Source of the DNA: Streptomyces sp. NRRL S-244
GTDB lineage: Bacteria > Actinomycetota > Actinomycetes > Streptomycetales > Streptomycetaceae
Assembly: GCF_000717915.1 (NCBI RefSeq)
Contig: NZ_JOCX01000003.1
Span: 372,001-436,000, forward strand
Direction of reading: 5' to 3'
DNA: 64,000 nucleotides
The notes under the pieces are model-generated. The model did not search any database. It was given only the letters and a program-made list of their open reading frames with translations, and was not told the DNA's origin. Shown here one piece after another: positions 58,821 to 64,000 of this stretch (position 1 is its first letter; the number at the start of each line of letters is the position of its first letter). The translations under genes were made by a program, and so were the position numbers.

Positions 58821-59472
58821 TCAGGGCCTCCACCTCGGCCGCGTAGAGCCGGGCGGGGTCCAGGCCCATGCCCGTGAAGTGGCCCGCCAGTTCGAGGGAC
58901 AGCACGCCGTGCAGACGGCTCCAGAAGGCCAGCGCCAGGCGCAGGGCGGACGGCGGGGCGTCGGGGTGGCTGCCGGCCCAGTCCCGGTGGCCGGCCAGGT
59001 GCTCCTCGAAGCCCCCCTCCCCCTCCCCCTGTTCGGCGGCCACACAGGCGTCGAGCAGGACGGACATCATCTCGGCGGTGATCGCGGTGGTGTCCTGCGG
59101 CGCGTGGTAGCCGGGTACCGGGGTGCCGTAGACGAGGAAATAGCGGTGCGGGTCCTCCAGGGCCCAGCGGCGCAGCACCTTCGCCAGTGCGGCGAGGCCG
59201 GGCCGGCCCCCTCCCGCGTCGCCGGCGGCGGCGAAGGCGTCGGCGAGGCTGCGGTACGCGTCCCGGATGAGCTCGGTGATCAGCTCGTCGCGATTGGCGA
59301 AGTACCGGTACAGCGCCGGTCCGCTCATCCCCATCTGTTTGGCGATGGCGTTGAGGGACAGCGCGGAGGCGCCGGAGCCGGCGATCTGCTGCCAGGCCTT
59401 CTCCTTGACCTCCTCGCGCACCTGCTGCCGGTACCGCTCGCGAGGGGTCTCCGTACGTCCGGTCGTGCCCAT
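58810..59472 (-). CDS. TetR-family transcriptional repressor
   Basis: 220 residues; ATG 59472 follows GAGAGG (GTG 59481 is an alternative). The helix-turn-helix is ASALSLNAIAKQMGMSGPALYRYFANRDELITELI. The ligand domain contains the WHG/TetR_C-type stretch LHGVLSLELAGHF. It is divergent from a quinone-oxidoreductase gene; two similar palindromic sites at 59510-59528 and 59589-59607 lie between them, one on each side of the shared promoter region. It probably represses both. Confidence 0.88.
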   Translation of the reverse strand: MGTTGRTETPRERYRQQVREEVKEKAWQQIAGSGASALSLNAIAKQMGMSGPALYRYFANRDELITELIRDAYRSLADAFAAAGDAGGGRPGLAALAKVLRRWALEDPHRYFLVYGTPVPGYHAPQDTTAITAEMMSVLLDACVAAEQGEGEGGFEEHLAGHRDWAGSHPDAPPSALRLALAFWSRLHGVLSLELAGHFTGMGLDPARLYAAEVEALTAG

Positions 59473-59509
59473 GCCCGCCACCTCTCTTCGCCCGCCACAT
59501 CCGTATCGA

Positions 59510-59528
59510 GTTAGAAGCTATCACTAAC
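59510..59528. promoter_or_regulatory. TetR-type operator 1: GTTAGAAGCTATCACTAAC
   Basis: Imperfect palindrome with GTTAG/CTAAC ends. Its reverse complement matches 14 of 19 positions in operator 2, including AGCTTCTAAC. It lies 38 bases upstream of the TetR-type start, in position for autorepression. Confidence 0.65.
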
Positions 59529-59562
59529 GGCAAGTCCCCTCACGATCGGACGAACGATTCGC

Positions 59563-59568
59563 TTGACA
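59563..59568 (+). promoter_or_regulatory. Candidate -35 TTGACA of the oxidoreductase gene
   Basis: TTGACA with ATTCTA 18 bases downstream as a weak -10. Operator 2 begins within the -10, which fits repression by promoter occlusion. Confidence 0.4.
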
Positions 59569-59588
59569 TCCTCGATATGCCCGCTCAT

Positions 59589-59607
59589 TCTAGTTACAGC
59601 TTCTAAC
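59589..59607. promoter_or_regulatory. TetR-type operator 2: TCTAGTTACAGCTTCTAAC
   Basis: Second copy of the site, inverted relative to operator 1, between the promoter and the oxidoreductase start at 59660. Confidence 0.65.
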
Positions 59608-59659
59608 AAACACGAGAAGCCGAAACAACAGCCGAGGCAACGAGCCCCTTCTGGAGGTC

Positions 59660-60694
59660 ATGGTGAACACCGTCGAGCGCGTGGAGATCGTTCTGCCGGG
59701 CAAGGTCGAGCCCGAGGGCCTGGAGCTGCACCGGGGCCCGGTCCCGGCGCCCGCGGCCGGACAGGTGGTGGTCGCGATGGAGGCGACGGGAGTCTCCTTC
59801 GCCGAGCAGCAGATGCGCCGCGGCCGCTACTACGACCAGCCCCCGTTCCCCTTCGTCCCCGGATACGACCTGGTCGGGACGGTGCAGGCGGTGGGTGAAG
59901 GCGTCGGCTCCGGCCTCCTCGGCCGGCGGGTGGCCGCCCTGACGAAGACCGGAGGCTGGGCGAGCCACATCGCGCTCGACGCCGCCGACGTGGTGGAGGT
60001 CCCCGACGGAGTCGGCGCGGTGGACGCCGAGACGGCGGTCGTCAACGGCATCACCGCCTGGCAGATGCTCCACCGCAAGGCCCGGGTGCGCGCCGGCCAG
60101 ACCGTCCTGGTCCACGGCGCGAACGGCGGCGTCGGATCGGTCCTCGTCCAGCTGGCGCTCGCCGCGGGGGTCAGCGTGATCGGCACCGCCTCCACCCGCC
60201 ACCACGACGGACTGCGCGCACTCGGGGTGATCCCCATCGACTACCGCTCCGGCAACGTCTCCGCACGGGTACGGTCGCTCGCGCCCGGCGGGGTGGACGC
60301 GGTCTTCGACCACGTCGGCGGCGAGGGCATCGTCGATTCCTGGCGGCTGCTGGCCCCCGGCGGCACCCTCGTCTCGTACGGCACCGCCGCCACCCGCGAC
60401 GACCAGGGCTCCGGCTCGTGGCCGGTGCTCAAGCTGCTGGGCCGGGTGTGGGTGTGGAACGCGCTGCCCAACGGCCGCCGCGCGTACTTCTTCAACGTGT
60501 GGGCCGGGCGCGCCTACGCCAAGAACCGCTTCCGGGCACGGCTGCGCTCCGACCTGACCCAGGTGTTCACGGCCCTGCAGCGCGGCGAGATCACGGCCAA
60601 GGTCGCCGCCGAGATCCCGCTGACCCGCGCCGCCGAGGCGATGCGCCTGGCCGAGTCGGGCACGGTCGCCGGAAAGGTGGTCCTGGTCCCCTGA
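59660..60694 (+). CDS. Zinc-independent MDR / quinone oxidoreductase-like protein
   Basis: 344 residues from ATG 59660 (GTG 59663 also possible) after GGAGG. Medium-chain reductase features: a GroES-like N-terminal domain with PFVPGYDLVGTV; the NADPH motif VLVHGANGGVGSVLVQLAL; and a C-terminal GRVWVWNALPNGRRAYFFNVWAG that differs from classical QOR. No zinc-binding Cys set is present. It probably reduces quinones or enones with NADPH and is controlled by the divergent TetR-type repressor, together with the SRPBCC gene downstream. Confidence 0.87.
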   Translation: MVNTVERVEIVLPGKVEPEGLELHRGPVPAPAAGQVVVAMEATGVSFAEQQMRRGRYYDQPPFPFVPGYDLVGTVQAVGEGVGSGLLGRRVAALTKTGGWASHIALDAADVVEVPDGVGAVDAETAVVNGITAWQMLHRKARVRAGQTVLVHGANGGVGSVLVQLALAAGVSVIGTASTRHHDGLRALGVIPIDYRSGNVSARVRSLAPGGVDAVFDHVGGEGIVDSWRLLAPGGTLVSYGTAATRDDQGSGSWPVLKLLGRVWVWNALPNGRRAYFFNVWAGRAYAKNRFRARLRSDLTQVFTALQRGEITAKVAAEIPLTRAAEAMRLAESGTVAGKVVLVP

Positions 60695-60744
60695 TCCGGC
60701 GACCGGTGCGGCAACCCGCCGCGCACCGCACCATCCCCCACCGC

Positions 60745-60773
60745 ACGCCCACGCCCACGCCCACGCCCACGCC
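60745..60773. repeat. Hexanucleotide microsatellite (ACGCCC)n
   Basis: Almost five copies of ACGCCC between the oxidoreductase stop and the SRPBCC ribosome-binding site. It is a simple repeat in untranslated spacer. Confidence 0.85.
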
Positions 60774-60800
60774 TTCGCCTACGCCTCCAGGAGACCCGTC

Positions 60801-61331
60801 ATGCTGACCGCCCTGCTCGCCAAGACCGCAGCCCTGCCCGTCGCTCTCACGATCGGCATCTCCGGTACCGCCCGGCACCACCCCGTGGAGATCGACCGCG
60901 ACGCCCCGGTCATCACGCGCGACGACATCGTCATCCACGCACCGCTGGAGCGGATCTGGAAGATCCAGACCGACGTCGAGGGCTGGCCGGCCTGGCAGCC
61001 CGAGGTCATCGAGGCGACCAAGCGCACGCCCGGCCCGCTGCGGCCCGGGTCCGTGTTCCGCTGGTCCGTCCACGGCCTCGCCGACATCGACTCCACCGTC
61101 AAGCAGGTCGTGCCGCAGCGCCGTATCGCCTGGGGCGGACCGGCGCAGGGGATCACCGCGGTCCACGTGTGGACCTTCACGCCGTGCAAGGACGGGGTGC
61201 GCGTCCACACGGAGGAGTCCTGGTCCGGCGCCCCGGTCGAAGCCAACGCGCCCGCCCTCCAGCAGGCCCTCGACACCTCGCTCGACACCTGGCTGCACCG
61301 CCTGAAGGCCGAGGCCGAGAGCCGGTCCTGA
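60801..61331 (+). CDS. SRPBCC (START-like) family protein
   Basis: 176 residues from ATG 60801 with CAGGAG upstream. A short hydrophobic N-terminus (ALLAKTAALPVALTIGISG) may be a signal or membrane anchor. Then DIVIHAPLERIWKIQTDVEGWPAWQPEV begins a helix-grip fold typical of polyketide-cyclase/SRPBCC proteins, which bind hydrophobic ligands. It is downstream of, and probably co-transcribed with, the TetR-controlled oxidoreductase. Confidence 0.83.
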   Translation: MLTALLAKTAALPVALTIGISGTARHHPVEIDRDAPVITRDDIVIHAPLERIWKIQTDVEGWPAWQPEVIEATKRTPGPLRPGSVFRWSVHGLADIDSTVKQVVPQRRIAWGGPAQGITAVHVWTFTPCKDGVRVHTEESWSGAPVEANAPALQQALDTSLDTWLHRLKAEAESRS

Positions 61332-61360
61332 GAGGGGTGCCCCCCGGCCCGGCCGGGGTG

Positions 61361-61960
61361 TCAGCCGGCGGACGGCAGCAGCGCGCGCAGCCCGACGGTG
61401 TCGATGACATGGGCCCGGGCCGGGAACACCCTGTCGAGCAGCACCCGATGGGCCTCGGGGTCGCGGTCGGCGACCCCGTCGGACAGGACGTAGACGCGGT
61501 AGTCGCGGTCCACGGCGTCGACGAGCGTGGACAGGACGACGCCGCTGGTGCTGATCCCGGCGAGGACCAGCGTGTCGATACCGCGGTCGCCCAGCTGCCG
61601 GTGGAGGTCGGTGGTGGAGCCCGCGCCGATGCGAACCTTTCGTACGACGATGTCGCCGTCCTCGGGGGCGATCCGCTCGTCGATCCGGGTGGCAACGTCC
61701 TCGTGGTGCAACAGCTTCGCCGCGGCGATCGGGCTGAAGGTCTTGTTGGCCTCCGGAACCGCCGCCCAGTCCTCCTCCGTGAAGGCCACGCGGACGTAGC
61801 CGATGGTGCCGCCGGCGGCACGGACGCCGGCGATGGCGTCCTTGACCCGCTCGACGAGCGTGTCGGGCTCGGGTGTGCTCGCGACGATCCCGTTCTGGAA
61901 GTCCATGACGAGCAGGGCGGTCCGCTCGGGGACGAGGGTCGGGAGGGTGATGGCGTTCAC
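61361..61960 (-). CDS. Isochorismatase-family protein lacking the catalytic Cys
   Basis: 199 residues from GTG 61960, overlapping the MFS stop (GTGA). LLVMDFQNGIV has the Asp, and VVRKVRIGAGSTTDL the Lys. The nucleophile segment reads LAGISTSGVVLSTLVDA, with Gly where cysteine hydrolases have Cys. True isochorismatases such as PhzD also lack that Cys, so a vinyl-ether-type hydrolysis rather than amide hydrolysis is possible. It is the third gene of the MarR/MFS operon. Confidence 0.82.
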   Translation of the reverse strand: MNAITLPTLVPERTALLVMDFQNGIVASTPEPDTLVERVKDAIAGVRAAGGTIGYVRVAFTEEDWAAVPEANKTFSPIAAAKLLHHEDVATRIDERIAPEDGDIVVRKVRIGAGSTTDLHRQLGDRGIDTLVLAGISTSGVVLSTLVDAVDRDYRVYVLSDGVADRDPEAHRVLLDRVFPARAHVIDTVGLRALLPSAG

Positions 61961-63456
61961 GCGGGGGTCTCCTTGGCGTCAGGGGTACGGGAGATACGGG
62001 CCGGGCGGCTCGTCCCGCGGGCCGTCAGCCGGCGGTCGAACACGGCGAGCAGCAGGGCCGCGAGGCCCGCGACGACCAGCACGAGGCCGAGGACGTGCAG
62101 GCCGTGGTCGCTCGCCCCGCCGCGGAAGACGAGGCTGCCGATCACGGCGGAGGCTATGGATCCGAGGTATCCGCAGGTCCGGAGCAGCCCGGAGGCGGTG
62201 CCGATCTGGTCGGGCGGCGCCGCGAGGTAGAGGGCGGTCTGGTTCCCGACCGTGGTGGTGGCGGTCGTGATGCCGAAGACCAGGGTGACGAGCACGATGG
62301 CGATCGCAGGGCTGTGGGAGGTCAGCAGCATGATGCCGACCGAGCCGAGCAGCATGGTCAGCGCCGAGGCGATCACCGGTCCGCGCACCAGGTTGCGGCG
62401 GGCGAGCGGGCGGGCGAACAGCGCGGACACGGCCCCCATCGGCAGCAGCAGGAGTCCGGCCTCCAGGGTGGACAGCCCGTGTGCGGCCTCCATCCACTGG
62501 GTCATTCCGTACATCACGGAGTAGACGCCGAGCAGGATGAGTGCCTGCCGCAGGTACGTACGGGCGAGGGCGCCGTTGGCGGCGAGGCCTCGGAAGTCGA
62601 AGAACGGCGACGCTTTCCGCAACTCCCATATGACGGTGGGTACGGCGACCAGTACGAAGGCGGCGAGCGCGGCCCACCGGACCTGCGGAAGGCCCGTCAG
62701 GAAGACGACGAGCGCGCTCGTCGACGCGGCGAAGCCGAGGATGCCGGGCAGGTCGATCCGGCCGGCGAGCTCACGGAAACGGTTCTGCCCGCCGCCGAGT
62801 GCAGGATCCGCGGGATTCGCAGGATTCGCGGGCAGCACGGGATCCTGGGGAAGCCAACGCACGGCCACCGTCATCGCGATCACGGTGACCGGGATGTTGA
62901 TCAGGAAGGCCCAGCGCCAGCCCGCGGTGCCGACCAGAAGGCCGCCGATCGGCGGTCCGACGGCGGCGGTGGCCATGCCCGCGATCGCGAGGCCGCCGAG
63001 CACCGCGCCCGGCGGGGCGCCGAGGCCCGCCTCGTCGGCACGGCGCCGGATCAGCACCATGGCACAGGGAAAGGCGGCCGAGGTGCCGATGCCGACCAGG
63101 ACGCGGGCGACGGTCAGCATCGCGAGGTTCCGGCCGAAGCCGCCGACCAAGCCGCCGAACAGCACGAGCACGATGCCCGCGAGGAAGATCCGGCGCGCGC
63201 CGATGACCTCCGCCAGCTTGCCCGCGGTGGGCTGGGCGACGGCGCTGGCCAGGTAGAGCGAGGTGATCAGCACGGCGGTGCTGCCCACCGGGACGTGCAG
63301 CTCGGCGGCGATCGGCACCAGGGCGGTCGCGATGATGGAGCTGTTGACGGCGTTGAGACTGGAGCCCACGTAGAGCGGGGCCGTGAACGTCCACGCGAAC
63401 GGCTTGCGGGCGAGGCCGGATGCCGTCGCGGTGGCCCGGCGGGTGCCGGTCCTCAT
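61957..63456 (-). CDS. MFS drug transporter (DHA2, 14-helix type)
   Basis: 499 residues from ATG 63456, overlapping the MarR-type stop (ATGA). About fourteen hydrophobic segments. Motif A-like GKLEVIGARR-type loop reads GKLAEVIGARRIFL, motif C AVGPPIGGLLVG, and WRWAFLINIPV are all typical of the DHA2/EmrB family of multidrug exporters. It is controlled by the MarR-type gene upstream and coupled to the isochorismatase-like gene, forming a small efflux/detoxification operon. Confidence 0.88.
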   Translation of the reverse strand: MRTGTRRATATASGLARKPFAWTFTAPLYVGSSLNAVNSSIIATALVPIAAELHVPVGSTAVLITSLYLASAVAQPTAGKLAEVIGARRIFLAGIVLVLFGGLVGGFGRNLAMLTVARVLVGIGTSAAFPCAMVLIRRRADEAGLGAPPGAVLGGLAIAGMATAAVGPPIGGLLVGTAGWRWAFLINIPVTVIAMTVAVRWLPQDPVLPANPANPADPALGGGQNRFRELAGRIDLPGILGFAASTSALVVFLTGLPQVRWAALAAFVLVAVPTVIWELRKASPFFDFRGLAANGALARTYLRQALILLGVYSVMYGMTQWMEAAHGLSTLEAGLLLLPMGAVSALFARPLARRNLVRGPVIASALTMLLGSVGIMLLTSHSPAIAIVLVTLVFGITTATTTVGNQTALYLAAPPDQIGTASGLLRTCGYLGSIASAVIGSLVFRGGASDHGLHVLGLVLVVAGLAALLLAVFDRRLTARGTSRPARISRTPDAKETPA

Positions 63457-63998
63457 GCGCTGCCGTCGCTCGGGTCGGCCGGTTCGGCCGGGGCGGCCGG
63501 TTCGGCCGGGGCGGCCGGTTCGGCCGGGGCGGCCGGGCCGCCGGTCAGGTCGGCCGCGGCCAGTCGCTCCAGCAGCTCGACGGCCTTCTCCACGTCCTCC
63601 AGCCGGTCCGGTGGGACGAGCCGGTCGATGGCACGGGCCAGATAGGCCGCGCGCCCCGCGAGCAGCTTGTCGATCAGCTCGGTGGCGGCGGGATCGGCGC
63701 TCATCAGCTTCCGGCGGCCGTCCTGCGGGTCCGGCTCGCCGTGGATCAGGCCTGCGGCCTTGAGGACCGCCAGGCTCTGCGCGATGGACTGCGGACTGAC
63801 GTGCTCCAGCGAAGCGAGCCGGGCCGCGGTGACCGGGCCCTCCCGTACGACGCTCGCCAGGACGGTGAGCTGCGTGACGGTCAGGCCGGTCGCGTCCTGC
63901 CCCGATTCCGCGCGCAGGCGGGCGCGCAGCCGCTTGATCGCATCGTTGAGGCGCTGCGCGGTCGCAGCGGACGCCCGCGGCCCGGGGTTCGTGGTCAT
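63453..63998 (-). CDS. MarR-family transcriptional regulator
   Basis: 181 residues from ATG 63998, two bases from the window end. The winged helix is LTVTQLTVLASVVREGPVTAARLASLEHVSPQSIAQSLAVLKAAGLIHGEPDPQDGRRKLM. The C-terminal dimerisation helix is followed by a repeated PAAPAE tail. It probably represses its own operon (MFS exporter and isochorismatase-like protein) until a phenolic or other drug binds. Its promoter lies beyond the window. Confidence 0.88.
   Translation of the reverse strand: MTTNPGPRASAATAQRLNDAIKRLRARLRAESGQDATGLTVTQLTVLASVVREGPVTAARLASLEHVSPQSIAQSLAVLKAAGLIHGEPDPQDGRRKLMSADPAATELIDKLLAGRAAYLARAIDRLVPPDRLEDVEKAVELLERLAAADLTGGPAAPAEPAAPAEPAAPAEPADPSDGSA
63481..63534. repeat. 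18-base tandem repeat, three copies, in MarR-type gene tail
   Basis: Unit GGTTCGGCCGGGGCGGCC at 63481, 63499 and 63517. It encodes three copies of a six-residue Pro/Ala/Glu unit in the C-terminal tail, outside the DNA-binding domain. Confidence 0.8.
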
Positions 63999-64000
63999 GC

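Noticed and set aside
60745..60773. Regular short repeats as a possible CRISPR array
   Set aside because: Six-base units with no spacers; a simple microsatellite.

Overview
The window is high-GC actinobacterial DNA, almost certainly from a Streptomyces. The evidence is dense coding with GC-rich third positions, GTG/TTG starts, many 4-base ATGA/GTGA gene overlaps, a SigB/SigF-family sigma factor, a SpoIIE-type phosphatase, an FHA/Ser-Thr kinase pair, Tat signals, and rare TTA codons confined to the secondary-metabolite region. No rRNA, tRNA, CRISPR array or insertion sequence was recognised.

Left arm (1-10.2 kb): the start of a T4 RnlA-like RNA ligase (cut by the window edge), then mostly housekeeping or accessory singletons: SDR enzymes, two VOC proteins, a DUF1275 and a TDT-type membrane protein, a cobalamin-type binding protein, a YbdK-type carboxylate-amine ligase, an AI-2E-family membrane protein, and a SigB/SigF-like sigma factor overlapping tail-to-tail with an RsbW-like ATPase.

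Centre-left (10.2-28.0 kb): a secondary-metabolite gene cluster, all on the minus strand. Its core is a tightly coupled operon running from 26374 down to 13393. In transcription order it encodes a SidA-like amino-acid N-monooxygenase (copy B), a methionyl-tRNA-synthetase-like enzyme, a DAO-type flavin oxidase, an MFS exporter, an ATP-grasp ligase, a second N-monooxygenase (copy A), a second ATP-grasp ligase, two tandem acyl-CoA-dehydrogenase-fold flavoenzymes and a B12-binding radical SAM enzyme. Next come a LuxR-type response regulator with a TTA codon and a cupin/small protein/berberine-bridge-like oxidase operon. N-monooxygenase + cupin + MetRS-like protein + DAO-type oxidase is the enzyme set that makes N-N bonds (hydrazines) in the s56-p1, triacsin and pyrazomycin pathways. 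There cupin and MetRS are one fused protein; here they are separate genes about 11 kb apart. A shared pair of palindromes lies upstream of both the cupin operon and the main operon, suggesting they are co-regulated. Both N-monooxygenases lack an internal segment of the family. This is the most interesting system in the window.

Centre (28-45.5 kb): a DUF1992 protein divergent from an MFS gene across two palindromes; a membrane sensor phosphatase (CitA/DcuS-like sensor, PAS, GAF, PP2C, HATPase); an M24 peptidase-like protein and a methyltransferase; a Tat-exported beta-carbonic anhydrase; a Gfo/Idh/MocA oxidoreductase; a small lipoprotein; an isochorismatase-like hydrolase under a GlxA-type regulator; a DUF4389 protein; a zinc/manganese-type ABC importer; and an acyl-CoA ligase/double CoA-transferase pair divergent from an acyl-CoA dehydrogenase.

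Right arm (45.5-64 kb): a GH88-like hydrolase with an MFS transporter; a His/Met-rich membrane protein followed by an ECF sigma factor; an FHA protein/Ser-Thr kinase/membrane protein operon; three consecutive secreted enzymes (GH43-like, lysozyme-like, M23 peptidase) that all carry the same seven-repeat PLL-like beta-propeller; a TetR/quinone-oxidoreductase/SRPBCC unit with two visible operators; and a MarR/MFS/isochorismatase-like operon.
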